Below, piece by piece: positions 1 through 9,279 of a DNA stretch of 64,000 nt (positions are counted from its first letter, which is position 1; each line of letters starts with the position of its first letter). Where the stretch lies: contig NZ_BMYM01000001.1 in assembly GCF_014652275.1 (NCBI RefSeq), positions 1,302,001-1,366,000 on the forward strand, written 5' to 3'. The stretch comes from Parahalioglobus pacificus (GTDB taxonomy: Bacteria > Pseudomonadota > Gammaproteobacteria > Pseudomonadales > Halieaceae). Both the position numbers and the translations under genes were made by a program. The notes under the pieces were generated by a model, which searched no databases, was not told the origin of the DNA, and saw only the letters and a program-made list of their open reading frames with translations.

Positions 1-592
1 CCTCCAGAACATTGGATTTATCCACGGAACAGACGCGACCGTCCCGCTTGCCCGCCAGGTCAAATGCCAGGTGCGCAATACGCTCAATCTCAGACTCGCT
101 GTAGACGTAGGTGTTGTAGCCCTGACGCTCGCCGTTCTCGAGAGTACGAATACCTCGGGGTTCACCAAAGTAGATGCCGCCTGTGAGCTCGCGCACGATC
201 AGGATGTCCAGCCCGGAGACCACCTCGGGTTTCAGGCTGGATGCTTCAACCAACTGTGGGTAGAGAATGGCGGGGCGCAGGTTGCCGAACAATTGCAACT
301 GGGAGCGGATAGCCAGCAGACCTCGCTCGGGCCTGAGTTCTCGCTCCACACCGTCCCACTTTGGGCCACCAACGGCACCCAGAAGAATGGCATCTGCGCT
401 GCGAGCCGCAGCGAGGGTTTCTTCCGGCAATGGCACGCCATGCACGTCCAGCGCCGCGCCCCCGATCAAACCATGCTCAAGAGCGAGTTCCAGGTCGTAC
501 TGCTGGTTAACACGCCGCAGCACCTTCTCTGCTTCGGCCATGATTTCGGGGCCAATGTAGTCCCCAGGCAAAATTAAAATGCGCTTCGTCAT
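1..592 (-). CDS. leuB: 3-isopropylmalate dehydrogenase LeuB (partial, C-terminus off the left edge)
   Basis: Catalyses NAD-dependent oxidative decarboxylation of 3-isopropylmalate in leucine biosynthesis, in the cytoplasm. Translating the minus strand from ATG at 592 gives 197 codons with no stop. It opens [17 protein letters not shown] (family N-terminus, usual GDGIGPE), then [11 protein letters not shown], the arginine-rich substrate-binding stretch [17 protein letters not shown] and [14 protein letters not shown]. The family is about 360 residues, so roughly 160 lie outside the window. It follows leuD by 11 bp and is the third gene of a leuC-leuD-leuB unit. The identification is firm; only completeness is uncertain. 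Confidence 0.95.
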   Translation of the reverse strand, partial: MTKRILILPGDYIGPEIMAEAEKVLRRVNQQYDLELALEHGLIGGAALDVHGVPLPEETLAAARSADAILLGAVGGPKWDGVERELRPERGLLAIRSQLQLFGNLRPAILYPQLVEASSLKPEVVSGLDILIVRELTGGIYFGEPRGIRTLENGERQGYNTYVYSESEIERIAHLAFDLAGKRDGRVCSVDKSNVLE

Positions 593-603
593 CGCCTTCT
601 CCC

Positions 604-1257
604 TTATCGACTGCCGATCACATCAAACAGCCACGGCGCGCGCTGTCGCAACCCGGCCTCGTAATGCCTGATGGCGTCGGCACTCTTGAGCGTAATGCCT
701 ATATCGTCCAAGCCGTTTACCGTGCAGTCCTTGCGGAAGGCATCGACCTCAAACGCGATGGATTCACCCTCTGGCGTACGGATGAGTTGGTTCGGTAAGT
801 CAACTTCCAGCGCGTAGCCCTCGTTCGCGTACATCGCCTGAAACAGCCCATCGACAATCTCTGCATCCAGCGCAATCGGCAACATGCCGTTCTTGAAACA
901 GTTATTGAAGAAGATGTCCGCAAAACTGGGGGCAATGATGCAGCGAAAGCCGTAATCCTCCAGCGCCCAGGGAGCGTGCTCACGGCTGGAGCCACAGCCA
1001 AAGTTTTCCCTGGCCAGCAGAACCGAGGCACCGGCATAGCGTGGGAAGTTCAGCGGAAACTCATCGTTCACCGGCCGACCACTGCAATCTTCACCCGGCT
1101 GCCCCTCATCGAGGTAGCGAAGCTCATCGAACAAATTAGGGCCAAAGCCTGAACGCTTGATCGATTTCAGAAACTGCTTCGGGATAATGAGATCGGTGTC
1201 TACGTTGGCCCTGTCCATCGGCGCGACCAAACCACTGTGTACTGTAAACGGCTTCAT
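604..1257 (-). CDS. leuD: 3-isopropylmalate dehydratase small subunit LeuD
   Basis: Small (swivel) subunit of isopropylmalate isomerase, which interconverts 2- and 3-isopropylmalate with LeuC. The 217 residues match the usual LeuD length. Visible hallmarks are the N-terminal [26 protein letters not shown] region, the [19 protein letters not shown] loop near residues 88-106 and the [14 protein letters not shown] motif. The ATG overlaps the leuC stop by 4 bp (ATGA), which indicates translational coupling, and leuB follows after 11 bp. Confidence 0.97.
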   Translation of the reverse strand: MKPFTVHSGLVAPMDRANVDTDLIIPKQFLKSIKRSGFGPNLFDELRYLDEGQPGEDCSGRPVNDEFPLNFPRYAGASVLLARENFGCGSSREHAPWALEDYGFRCIIAPSFADIFFNNCFKNGMLPIALDAEIVDGLFQAMYANEGYALEVDLPNQLIRTPEGESIAFEVDAFRKDCTVNGLDDIGITLKSADAIRHYEAGLRQRAPWLFDVIGSR

Positions 1258-2687
1258 GCTGCGCCCTCTATCAATTCACGCACATCCACAAAGTGACCTG
1301 CAACAGCAGCGGCGGCCGCCATCGCGGGGCTGACTAAATGGGTGCGCCCGCCAAAGCCCTGCCGACCCTCAAAATTTCGATTGGACGTAGAGGCGCAATG
1401 CTCCCCTGCCCCCAATTTGTCGGCGTTCATCGCAAGACACATTGAGCACCCGGGCTCACGCCACTCCATACCTGCATCCATGAACACCTTGTCCAAACCC
1501 TCGGCCTCGGCTTGCGCCTTGACCTCGCCGGAGCCGGGGACAATCAGTACCTGTTTGACGGAGGCTGCTTTGCTTCGCCCGCGAACTACGTTTGCGGCTT
1601 CGCGAAGGTCTTCAATCCGGCTGTTTGTGCAAGAACCAATAAATACGCGATCAGGTCGTATCTCACTGATCGCCTGACCGGCCTCAAGCCCCATGTATTC
1701 CAGGGCCCGCTCGCAGGCGCTGCGCTTAACCGGGTCTTCGAAGTCCTGGGGCCCAGGAACCAAAGCATCGATGGGCAACACCATTTCCGGGGATGTGCCC
1801 CAGGTCACTTGCGGCTTAATAGCGGCGCCTTCCAGTACCACCACGCGATCGAACTCAGCGTCGTCATCGCTGTGCAAATCCCGCCAGGCTGCCTCAGCCG
1901 CGGTCCATTGCTCACCCGAAGGCGCATAGGGACGTCCCTTCACATAATCCAGGGTCACGTCATCAACGGCGATCATGCCCATGCGGGCACCGGCTTCGAT
2001 GGACATGTTGCACAAGGTCATACGGCCTTCCATAGACAGGGCGCGCACCGCCTCGCCGCCGAACTCGATAGCGAAACCGGTACCGCCAGCCGTGCCGATC
2101 TCGCCAATAATGGCAAGCGCGATGTCCTTGGCGGTCACACCGGGCTGTACCTGCCCGTCGACCCTGATCAGCAGGTTTTTCATTTTTTTCTGAATCAGGC
2201 ACTGGGTGGCCAATACATGTTCCACCTCGGAAGTGCCAATGCCGTGCGCCAGGGCGCCCAGCGCACCGTGCGTCGAGGTGTGTGAATCACCGCAAACCAC
2301 CGTCATACCCGGCAGCGTCGCCCCTTGCTCGGGCCCCACTACATGAACAATGCCCTGGCGCCTATCGTTGATAGGGATCTCGACGATATCGAAGGCATCA
2401 CAGTTCTCATCCAGCGTTTGCACCTGCAATCGGGATACAGGATCGGCAATCGCGGCAACACCACCGGCTCGTTCCGCCTTCTCGGTGGGTACATTGTGAT
2501 CGGGCACTGCGAGGTTGGCGTCCCGCCGCCAGGGCTCTCGACCTGCAAGGCGCAGACCTTCAAACGCCTGCGGGGACGTGACTTCGTGGATCAGGTGCCT
2601 GTCGATGTAGATCAACGCCGTGCCATCATCGCGCTGCTCCACAAGATGCAACTGCCACAGCTTGTCGTAAAGGGTTTTTCCGGCCAT
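1254..2687 (-). CDS. leuC: 3-isopropylmalate dehydratase large subunit LeuC
   Basis: Catalytic [4Fe-4S] subunit of isopropylmalate isomerase, aconitase superfamily, 477 residues. Motifs: [28 protein letters not shown] in the first third, and the cluster ligands in [15 protein letters not shown] and [11 protein letters not shown] in the second half. The start [11 protein letters not shown] at 2687 is chosen because AGGAGATTTAGCG precedes it; an in-frame extension to 2732 adds residues foreign to the family. First gene of leuCDB, divergent from a LysR gene that probably regulates it. Confidence 0.97.
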   Translation of the reverse strand: MAGKTLYDKLWQLHLVEQRDDGTALIYIDRHLIHEVTSPQAFEGLRLAGREPWRRDANLAVPDHNVPTEKAERAGGVAAIADPVSRLQVQTLDENCDAFDIVEIPINDRRQGIVHVVGPEQGATLPGMTVVCGDSHTSTHGALGALAHGIGTSEVEHVLATQCLIQKKMKNLLIRVDGQVQPGVTAKDIALAIIGEIGTAGGTGFAIEFGGEAVRALSMEGRMTLCNMSIEAGARMGMIAVDDVTLDYVKGRPYAPSGEQWTAAEAAWRDLHSDDDAEFDRVVVLEGAAIKPQVTWGTSPEMVLPIDALVPGPQDFEDPVKRSACERALEYMGLEAGQAISEIRPDRVFIGSCTNSRIEDLREAANVVRGRSKAASVKQVLIVPGSGEVKAQAEAEGLDKVFMDAGMEWREPGCSMCLAMNADKLGAGEHCASTSNRNFEGRQGFGGRTHLVSPAMAAAAAVAGHFVDVRELIEGAA

Positions 2688-2815
2688 CGCTAAATCTCCT
2701 GCCTGCGCGGCATGAACCAAAATCGAGGGCAAGCTTACGCTTGCAACTTGGATTACTCAAATTTATTATTTTCATAGTTTCGATTCCCAATGGTTATTCA
2801 AATGCAGGCCTCGCC
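2688..2815. promoter_or_regulatory. leuC / LysR divergent promoter region
   Basis: A 128-bp spacer, AT-rich toward the LysR side, separates the leuC and LysR start codons. It holds a perfect 6-bp inverted repeat GCAAGC-TTAC-GCTTGC at 2729-2744 and a near-direct repeat of the form ATTACTCAAAT / GTTATTCAAAT (around 2753 and 2794). LysR regulators usually bind imperfect dyads in such divergent spacers, so this is a likely operator and promoter for both directions. No start site is directly shown. Confidence 0.5.
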
Positions 2816-3694
2816 ATGGACTTCCAACACTTACGCGCGTTCTTGAGAGTCGCAGAGAGCGGCTCCTTTTCCATCGCTGCGGACAACCTGCACTTGACGC
2901 AGCCGGCCATCAGTAAACGCATCGCACAGTTGGAAGATGATCTGGGTACCGAGTTGTTTGATCGAATCGCACGCAGCGTCTCTCTGACCGAGGCCGGCAA
3001 AGCGCTATTGCCCCACGCACAGGAAATAGAAAACCAGATCGGACTGGCGCGCCAATCGGTGCACGATCTCGCCGGAGAACCCTCTGGCGCGCTGCGCCTG
3101 GCCACTAGTCACCACATTGGCTTGCATCGGTTACCACCGGTCCTCAGTGCATTTAGTCAGGATTATTCAGGTGTGCACATCGACATTGACTTCATGGATT
3201 CTGAGCAGGCGCATGAGCTGATCATGCAGGCGAAGATCGATTTGGCGTTGGTAACACTGTCGCCAACACCGGAAAGCGGATTACGCACAGTGCCGATCTG
3301 GCAGGATAGGCTCGCGTTTATGGCCTCTCATGCTCACCCGTTGGCTTCCGAAAAGTCTCTGACGCTTGCGCAACTTGGCAAAGAGGCGGCTGTGCTACCC
3401 GGGCTGGGAACCTACACAGGGCAGATCGTCAAACAGTTGTTCGACTCTCAGCAGCTATCCCTAAACGTGTCCATGGCCACCAACTACCTGGAAACCCTGC
3501 GCATGATGAGTTCCGTGGGGCTCGGTTGGACGGTACTGCCCGCGATCATGCTCGATGACTCGCTGGTCACGCTGCCAGTGAAAGGTGTGAAAATGCAGCG
3601 CACATTGGGTGTCGTTTATCACCGCGGCCGCAGTCTCTCGCGGGCGGCAAAGGCCTTTATAGACGCACTGAAACAGGCTGGCGACGACGACTAA
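2816..3694 (+). CDS. LysR-family transcriptional regulator, probable leu operon regulator
   Basis: DNA-binding regulator of 292 residues. The winged HTH occupies residues 1-60 (MDFQHLRAFLRVAESGSFS, then the recognition region LTQPAISKRIAQLEDDLG), followed by a periplasmic-binding-protein-like co-inducer domain from about residue 90. The start at 2816 is where LysR homology begins; an in-frame ORF to 2741 adds unrelated residues. It is divergent from leuC, the arrangement seen for leucine-linked LysR activators in gammaproteobacteria, so control of leuCDB is inferred from position. Its 3' end overlaps the convergent thioesterase by 4 bp. Confidence 0.9.
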   Translation: MDFQHLRAFLRVAESGSFSIAADNLHLTQPAISKRIAQLEDDLGTELFDRIARSVSLTEAGKALLPHAQEIENQIGLARQSVHDLAGEPSGALRLATSHHIGLHRLPPVLSAFSQDYSGVHIDIDFMDSEQAHELIMQAKIDLALVTLSPTPESGLRTVPIWQDRLAFMASHAHPLASEKSLTLAQLGKEAAVLPGLGTYTGQIVKQLFDSQQLSLNVSMATNYLETLRMMSSVGLGWTVLPAIMLDDSLVTLPVKGVKMQRTLGVVYHRGRSLSRAAKAFIDALKQAGDDD

Positions 3695-4176
3695 CTACTG
3701 CCTTCCGGCTCAACACCCAGCACCCCTCCGGCATCTCGAACAGGACCTTTCCAAACACCTTTGTGATCCGGCAGATAGAAGGTGCCGTTGAACCTTGCGA
3801 CAAGCCCGCCGGGGCCTTCGATCACGCCTGCGCAGAATCCAAAGCGGCGGCGCAGGCTCACGTGGTCAATAGAGCTTTGCAGCCATTCACCCCGTTTGCC
3901 CGCCGCAATAAAATCCACCGCCAGGTTTATCGTGGGGCTTCCGGCGGTTTTACCTGCCGCGGTGTTGATACCCGAGGCGGCGGAGATATCCGCCAGACAC
4001 ATCAAAGCTGCACCGTGGCACACACCCATCATGTTCAGGTGGGGCTCACTCACAACCAGCCCAAACTCAGGCCACTGCCCATCGACACGTCGAAATAGCG
4101 GCTGTAGATTGTCCGTAAATCCCAGTCCGGTAGGCACGGCTTCAAAGCCAGGCGGCGGCGTCATCGCTTCACTCAT
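3691..4176 (-). CDS. PaaI-type hotdog-fold thioesterase
   Basis: Predicted acyl-CoA thioesterase of 161 residues. The PaaI-like hotdog core is visible as HLNMMGVCHGAALMCLADISAASGI around residues 46-70 (helix-capping HGG-type loop here CHGAA) followed by a DFIAAGKRGEWLQ strand. The C-terminus FNGTFYLPDHKG matches the last strands. It lies 3 bp downstream of a flavodoxin-like gene on the same strand, so the two are probably co-transcribed. The substrate is unknown; the many acyl-CoA genes in the window suggest an acyl-CoA ester. Confidence 0.8.
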   Translation of the reverse strand: MSEAMTPPPGFEAVPTGLGFTDNLQPLFRRVDGQWPEFGLVVSEPHLNMMGVCHGAALMCLADISAASGINTAAGKTAGSPTINLAVDFIAAGKRGEWLQSSIDHVSLRRRFGFCAGVIEGPGGLVARFNGTFYLPDHKGVWKGPVRDAGGVLGVEPEGSS

Positions 4177-4179
4177 TAT

Positions 4180-4638
4180 TCAAAAGATTCCCATATCAAT
4201 GCCAGCAGCTAATGCGCGGCCAAGGTCAGCGGCCTGCTCCAAATGCAAACCCGTGACCTCCCCCTTGCAAATCATTGGCTCGGTCGCTGCGCTCATTGGA
4301 ATACCCGACAGCATGCGGCTTGCATCGCGCACTGCGCCGCTGCCGTCATTACCCGCACTGATGAGTAGCGCGTAAGGGATCAGCAAATCGCGCGCAATCG
4401 CCGGGTAAAACACCCTGTCAAGAAAAGCCTTGGCGCCACCGCTCAGATGCCCTGCATTTTCCGCCGCCACCAGCGCCATTGCTGATGCCGATTCCAGATC
4501 CGCTATGCTCGCGTCAACGGCTCGACGCAATACGGTCTGCACATTTGCGTCTTCACGGGCACCGCGGTAAACCGCGCCCGCGAGCGAAGCGCAACTGCCA
4601 CTCTGGCTGTGATACACAATAAGCAGTGTCGCCGACAT
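4180..4638 (-). CDS. Flavodoxin-like / NADPH-dependent FMN reductase-type protein
   Basis: 152-residue flavoprotein-like protein. It opens MSATLLIVYHSQSGSCASLA, a flavodoxin phosphate-binding loop (T/S-x-S/T-G-x-T type, here HSQSGSC), and has an AxNAGHLSGGAKAFLDR segment like the flavin isoalloxazine loop of WrbA/FMN-reductase relatives. The start at 4638 is preceded by GGGGGAGGGT; the longer in-frame form to 4668 is not needed. Cytoplasmic electron-transfer or reductase role is inferred; the partner is unknown. Located directly upstream of the thioesterase. Confidence 0.7.
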   Translation of the reverse strand: MSATLLIVYHSQSGSCASLAGAVYRGAREDANVQTVLRRAVDASIADLESASAMALVAAENAGHLSGGAKAFLDRVFYPAIARDLLIPYALLISAGNDGSGAVRDASRMLSGIPMSAATEPMICKGEVTGLHLEQAADLGRALAAGIDMGIF

Positions 4639-4753
4639 ACCCTCCCCCAAGGCCGGTGATTTGAACACAGCCGCCTGCGCGGGGCCAGCGCGGTTGGCGC
4701 TGAAGCACTTGGATGTTTCAATGCGCGCTGATTCTTCGCAGGACCAAAAAATA

Positions 4754-5782
4754 ATGACAGATCAACAGAATGAACAGTGGCTGCTGAAAGCACGACCCGT
4801 GGGCATGATTGGGCCCGAGCATTTCGAGCATGTCGTCACTCCCCTGCCCGAACCTGACCTTGGCGCCGGGGAAGTCCTGGTGAAAGTGTTAATGCTGGGC
4901 TTTGACCCTGCAATGCGCGGTTGGGTAGAAGATGTACCCAGCTATTTACCCCCTGTGGCGCTGGGCGAACCTATGCGCGCTAGCGGCATTGGGCAGGTTG
5001 TAAAGTCCGAAAACCCCAACATGCCTGAAGGCGCATTGGTTCAAGGTTTAGTGAACTGGCAGCGCTACTGCATTGCCGGGGGCGACAGCGCCATGCCGCT
5101 GCAAGTGCTGCCTGAGGGCACGCCACCCGGAATGGCACTGAGCGTCTTCGGCGCTACCAGCCTCACGGCCTACTTTGGCCTGTTGGATGTGGGCAAGCCA
5201 AAACCGGGAGACACCGTACTGGTATCCGGTGCTGCAGGCGCAACAGGCTCTGCCGTGGCACAGATAGCAAGACTCAAGGGGTGCAAGGTCGTTGGCATCG
5301 CGGGGGGCGAAGAAAAATGTCAGTGGCTGCGTGAGGCCTGCAAGGTCGACGCCACCATTGACTATAAATCCGAGGATGTCGCCACGCGCATTGCCGAACT
5401 CTGCCCCGAGGGAGTGAATGTATTTTTTGATAACGTGGGCGGATCAACGCTAGAGGCAGGTCTGGCCGGTATGGCTGAGGGTGGGCGTATCGTGCTTTGC
5501 GGCGCCATCTCTGGCTATAACGACGAGAAGCCCGCACCCGGGCCGCACAATCTGATGTTGCTTGTTGTACGTCGCTTGCGCATGGAAGGCTTTGTTGTGA
5601 TCGACTATCTGGATCGCGCGCCAGAAGCCATCGAAGCGTTAATGGAATGGGTCGGCGATGGGCAGTTCGCCTGGCGCGAAGATGTGCAAAGCGGCTTCGA
5701 AAACATACCAGCGACCCTGCAGCGACTCTTTAGAGGCGAAAATCAGGGTAAACAATTGCTGAAATTGGCCGACCCGGACTAG
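4754..5782 (+). CDS. NADP-dependent zinc-independent oxidoreductase (CurA / prostaglandin reductase type)
   Basis: Medium-chain dehydrogenase/reductase of the leukotriene B4 12-hydroxydehydrogenase / YncB (CurA) family, which reduces alpha,beta-unsaturated carbonyls with NADPH. The 342 residues show the family opening with LGFDPAMRGWVEDVPSYLPPV, a GAAGATGSAVAQIARLKGCKVVGIAGG Rossmann motif near residues 160-185, and FFDNVGG further on. No zinc ligands are apparent. The start MTDQQNEQW at 4754 fits the family N-terminus; an upstream extension to 4661 would overlap the divergent flavodoxin-like gene. Confidence 0.88.
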   Translation: MTDQQNEQWLLKARPVGMIGPEHFEHVVTPLPEPDLGAGEVLVKVLMLGFDPAMRGWVEDVPSYLPPVALGEPMRASGIGQVVKSENPNMPEGALVQGLVNWQRYCIAGGDSAMPLQVLPEGTPPGMALSVFGATSLTAYFGLLDVGKPKPGDTVLVSGAAGATGSAVAQIARLKGCKVVGIAGGEEKCQWLREACKVDATIDYKSEDVATRIAELCPEGVNVFFDNVGGSTLEAGLAGMAEGGRIVLCGAISGYNDEKPAPGPHNLMLLVVRRLRMEGFVVIDYLDRAPEAIEALMEWVGDGQFAWREDVQSGFENIPATLQRLFRGENQGKQLLKLADPD

Positions 5783-5810
5783 TTATCCACAGATCGACCT
5801 GTGGATAACT
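5781..5810. repeat. Perfect 12-bp inverted repeat made of two DnaA-box-like 9-mers
   Basis: Arms AGTTATCCACAG (5781-5792) and CTGTGGATAACT (5799-5810) are perfect inverted copies around a 6-bp spacer. Each arm contains a consensus DnaA box: TTATCCACA at 5783-5791 and TGTGGATAA at 5800-5808. The left arm starts inside the oxidoreductase stop codon. A third near-match TGTGGATAG lies at 5990-5998, inside a 13-bp direct repeat (CGACCTGTGGATA at 5795-5807 and 5985-5997). It could be a DnaA titration or regulatory site, or simply a hairpin at the transcript end. Confidence 0.6.
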
Positions 5811-6101
5811 GTGGGGATACTCTGTTTTCTTCCCAGCGGGAAGGCTACTAATCGTTGCCCGCGTGATGCCGAAGCACGCCTAAAGCGCTAAGTCAAAAAA
5901 ATATAAAATCAATGACTTAGCGTTTTTTTATAGCGTTTTGCGCGGACCGACTGTCTCAGACTCTACAAAAAAAGGGGTGAAATACGACCTGTGGATAGTA
6001 AACAGCGAGCAATGTTTGTAGTCGCTAACCCCTGAGCGCTCCAAATACCACTGGTTTCATAATACGACCTCGCCCATTAGAGCCCAAAAGCAGGCGCTGA
6101 G
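5811..6101. other. Intergenic spacer between convergent genes
   Basis: About 290 bp without a convincing gene. It holds the two-way terminator described separately, the third DnaA-box-like sequence at 5990-5998, and a 10-bp direct repeat AATACGACCT at 5981-5990 and 6061-6070. Several A/T runs make it more AT-rich than the flanking genes. No promoter is needed here because the flanking genes converge. Confidence 0.6.
5882..5929. terminator. Bidirectional rho-independent terminator
   Basis: Perfect arms CGCTAAGTCA (5886-5895) and TGACTTAGCG (5913-5922) enclose an 18-bp A/T-rich loop. A T7 run (5923-5929) follows on the plus strand and an AAA run precedes the left arm, so the structure can end transcripts from both the oxidoreductase (plus) and rlmKL (minus). 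The stem extends outward with one mismatch. It lies between convergent genes, as expected. Confidence 0.75.
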
Positions 6102-8348
6102 TCAGGAATTTTTGTGCGCTATCAGCCAACACTGATGGATTTTGGGATTGCGCGCGAAGTCCGGATCCAGGGTCTCGTGACTGATGTTTGTACAGTCGAA
6201 GGCCTCGGTCAGCTCTGGACTGAGTTTGAACCGCCGCCGATTGTTTGAGAAATACAATCGCCCCTCAGGTGAAACACGCTGCATGGCGGCCGTGACCAAT
6301 GCCAACTGGTCGCGCTGCACATCAAAGCTATTCTCCATGCCGGTTGAGTTGGAAAACGACGGCGGATCCAGCAGAACAATATCGAACATGCCCTCCCCCT
6401 GCTCCAGCCATTGCAGGCAATTCGCCTTCACCAGTTGGTGCCTGCCCTCAGCCAAGCCATTTGCAGCGAGATTGTTACGCAGCCAGCTTAGATAGGTATT
6501 GGACATATCCACGCTGACGGTTCGCGAGGCACCGCCAAGCGCGGCCAGCACTGTCGCGCTACCGGTGTAGCAAAAGAGATTGAGAAACGTTTTACCCGAT
6601 ACTTCGGCAGCAATGCGTCTGCGCAGTGGTCTATGATCCAGAAACAGACCGGTATCCAGGTAGTCCCTGAGATTGACCAGCAGCTTCGCCGTACCTTCTC
6701 GCACGGTAATGAACTCGCCCTGCTGCGCCATTTTTTCGTACTGTGCAGCCCCTCGTTGGCGACGGCGTTGTTTGTAAGCGATGTCGCTCCCCGCCACTCC
6801 CAGCGCCTCGGGTAAGGCCGCGCGTATTTCCTCCATGCGGCGCTCTGCAGCGGACTCATCGACGCCCTTGGGCGCCTGATACTCCGCCACGTGTACCGTG
6901 CCCTCATACATATCAACCGCCACGGCGTACTCGGGCATATCTGCGTCATAGAGACGATAACAACTGATCTGCTCGCGTTTGAGCCAACTCGCCAGACGCT
7001 TGCGGTTTTTGCGAATGCGATTGGCGAACATCTGTGCGCCCTCTGACAGCGGTTCGGGCTCGCCGCCAGACTGTATCCTTTGTTGCTCTGGCATGGATTC
7101 CGACGGTGACTTGCCTGTAGGGGGCGGCTCCTCCGCACTGCCTTGTGCCAACGGTTTGTCGCTGAGCGTGTTGTTCTCTAGTTCAAACAACAGTAGGTGC
7201 GCGGGCAGCGCCCCATTGAACAACGCGTAACGCTTATGGCTGCGCAGCCCAATGGCTTTGCCGAGTTCGAGATCCGCTGTGAATACCCCTGCCTGCCATC
7301 CCTTAAACTCACGAACGAAGGTTTCGCCCAGCTGCCGATATAGATACGCCAGGCTCTTCTTCTCGCCCAGTCTCTCACCGTACGGGGGGTTACAGATGAG
7401 CAGCCCCTGAGGGAGCGGCTTGTGCGTGGGCTTCTTCAACTCAGCTAACGGCTTGCAGCTGACGCGCACAACCTTTTCCAACCCTGCTCGTGCGATATTC
7501 TCCTGCGCCACTCGAACTACACGCGGGTCTGCGTCGTAGCCGCGAATCTCCGGCAGCTTGGCTTGCTTGCCCCGATCCGCGCGGGATCTCGCATCACTCA
7601 CAAGCGCTCGCCACTGATCCGGGTTATGACCGGACCAATGCTCAAAGCCAAAGCGCCTGCGTGCCAGCCCCGGCGCGATGTCTGCTGCCATCATTGCTCC
7701 TTCCAGCAGTAAGGTCGCCGACCCACACATGGGATCTATCAGGGCACCGCCGCGGGATGCCATTCCAGGCCAGTCAGCGCGCAATAACAGGGCCGCCGCG
7801 AGATTTTCCTTCATCGGTGCCTTGCCTGCCGACGATCGATAGCCGCGCTGATGCAGACTGCCGCCCGACATATCCAACGCCAGACTGACGCGGTCCCTTG
7901 CCAGACGCAGACTGAACCGGATTTGCGCATCCCGCGCGGCAACGCGCGGACGTTGCCCCCCGTTCTCACGGAACCAATCCATGATCGCATCTTTGCTTTT
8001 CTGAACACCGAAGCGCGTATTGCGAATGGCGTGATTAGTACCTGAGAAATCAAGCGCAAAATGCGAGGTGTGCTGAAACAGCGAGCCCCAGGCGACAGCT
8101 TTCACACCCTCGTACAGATCATGGGCGGACTCGACCGGGAACTCAGCCAGCGGCAACAGCACACGATTGGCAAGACGAGTCCAAAGACAGGCGCGGTAGG
8201 CGACCACCAGTGGTCCTTCAAAGGCGACCCCCGCCATCGTCTCGCGCACCTGTTGGGCACCGAAGGTCTGCAGCTCACTTGCCAGCAGGTTCTCTAATCC
8301 CCGCGGGCAGGCGGCGTACCAGTCCCTCGTTTGCGTGCTAGAACTCAT
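6102..8348 (-). CDS. rlmKL: Bifunctional 23S rRNA methyltransferase RlmKL
   Basis: Fused enzyme that makes m2G2445 (RlmL half) and m7G2069 (RlmK half) in 23S rRNA. The 748 residues show, in order: N-terminal YAACPRGLENLLASEL and a THUMP region, the RlmL domain with DPMCGSATLLLEGA (about 205-218) and catalytic NPPYGERLG (about 320), a charged linker, then the RlmK domain with LNLFCYTGSATV and LLDPPSFSNS (about 661). MSSSTQTRDW at 8348 is the chosen start; the longer ORF to 8423 adds non-family residues. Stand-alone gene. Confidence 0.95.
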   Translation of the reverse strand: MSSSTQTRDWYAACPRGLENLLASELQTFGAQQVRETMAGVAFEGPLVVAYRACLWTRLANRVLLPLAEFPVESAHDLYEGVKAVAWGSLFQHTSHFALDFSGTNHAIRNTRFGVQKSKDAIMDWFRENGGQRPRVAARDAQIRFSLRLARDRVSLALDMSGGSLHQRGYRSSAGKAPMKENLAAALLLRADWPGMASRGGALIDPMCGSATLLLEGAMMAADIAPGLARRRFGFEHWSGHNPDQWRALVSDARSRADRGKQAKLPEIRGYDADPRVVRVAQENIARAGLEKVVRVSCKPLAELKKPTHKPLPQGLLICNPPYGERLGEKKSLAYLYRQLGETFVREFKGWQAGVFTADLELGKAIGLRSHKRYALFNGALPAHLLLFELENNTLSDKPLAQGSAEEPPPTGKSPSESMPEQQRIQSGGEPEPLSEGAQMFANRIRKNRKRLASWLKREQISCYRLYDADMPEYAVAVDMYEGTVHVAEYQAPKGVDESAAERRMEEIRAALPEALGVAGSDIAYKQRRRQRGAAQYEKMAQQGEFITVREGTAKLLVNLRDYLDTGLFLDHRPLRRRIAAEVSGKTFLNLFCYTGSATVLAALGGASRTVSVDMSNTYLSWLRNNLAANGLAEGRHQLVKANCLQWLEQGEGMFDIVLLDPPSFSNSTGMENSFDVQRDQLALVTAAMQRVSPEGRLYFSNNRRRFKLSPELTEAFDCTNISHETLDPDFARNPKIHQCWLIAHKNS

Positions 8349-8477
8349 TCCCTGTCGCTCTCCCGGTGCCGTCTCAGCACATATCCCGGCGCGAAGCGCA
8401 CTGGGTGAACCGTAATCCGGCAAAAATCAGGCGCGCATCATGCCCGCTAGAGGCACGCTTGGCCACCGCCAACACAG

Positions 8478-9188
8478 CTATGGGGTTTTCTTGGGTACAG
8501 ATGTACGACGCTTCCTGGCTGCCTTCTTCTTGGCCGGTGCTTTTCGCTTAGCGGCCGGTTTGCGCTTGGCGTTGGCTGCCGCATTAGCCTGCTTTTCCCG
8601 CGTCATCACACCCGTCACCAGGTCAGTGGAGCTGCGCATGTAGTCAATAAAACGATCATACTCATCGTCGGACAGCTCACGCAGAAAGTCGTGCTGACGG
8701 TACAGATTGACGAAACGCCGCTCGCGCTCATAGTGCTTGGGCAAAGCCATCACGCCCCACTGCTCCAGAGTCTGTTCCAGTTGGGGATTATAGGTGCGCA
8801 TGAATTTCAGCAGGAACGGAATGGGGTCGTGCCTGGCAAGTAATGACGCCGCCCTTAGCATGACTTCAAGTGGCAGTATGGAGTCGCCACTCTCCACATC
8901 CTCTAGCACGCTCTGGTCGGCCATACCCAGCGAGTCGGCAAGCTCACGGATCGATAGGCCAGCTGTTTCACGGGCGTCGCGCAGAAAATGCCCTGCCTCG
9001 GCCATGGCCTCGAGACGCTCTGGCGACATGCTCGTTACCAGTGCGTTACGCAGCCACGTCTCGCCAAACATTGCCGTCATAGTGGCGGTATTCCGGGCAA
9101 GGTCCAGTGTCCCCCCTGCCACCTGCCCACTGAGGCGCATCAACGCATTCAGTAGAGAGTCGTGTTCTTGGGTAGCGTCGCTGCTCAT
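8478..9188 (-). CDS. XRE-type HTH protein with lysine/alanine-rich histone-H1-like tail
   Basis: 236-residue putative DNA-binding protein. Residues about 70-120 carry a helix-turn-helix of XRE type (LRDARETAGLSIRELADSLG, then LEDVESGDSILPLEVMLRAASLL). The last 40 residues are a basic tail rich in K, R, A and P (KRKPAAKRKAPAKKKAARKRR), resembling H1-like bacterial tails that bind DNA non-specifically. The start at 9188 (MSSDATQEH) excludes a 15-residue extension. It is divergent from the RND gene (91 bp apart) and may regulate it; targets are unknown. Confidence 0.75.
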   Translation of the reverse strand: MSSDATQEHDSLLNALMRLSGQVAGGTLDLARNTATMTAMFGETWLRNALVTSMSPERLEAMAEAGHFLRDARETAGLSIRELADSLGMADQSVLEDVESGDSILPLEVMLRAASLLARHDPIPFLLKFMRTYNPQLEQTLEQWGVMALPKHYERERRFVNLYRQHDFLRELSDDEYDRFIDYMRSSTDLVTGVMTREKQANAAANAKRKPAAKRKAPAKKKAARKRRTSVPKKTP

Positions 9189-9279
9189 GGGTCTAGCATA
9201 GCTCACTTGCCCTGCCCCCGCTGACTGCATCACTGCACCGAGTTCTGTTATTGTCTGCGCCCATGAGAATCACCGCCCT

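Noticed and set aside
1512-2285. Plus-strand ORF of 257 codons opposite leuC
   Set aside because: It lies entirely inside leuC on the other strand, has no family motif, and its composition is what GC-rich codon use yields on an antisense frame.
5781-6101. DnaA-box cluster considered as the chromosomal origin
   Set aside because: No dnaA, dnaN, rnpA or gidA genes, no AT-rich unwinding element with repeated 13-mers, and only three boxes; it is a spacer between convergent metabolic genes.
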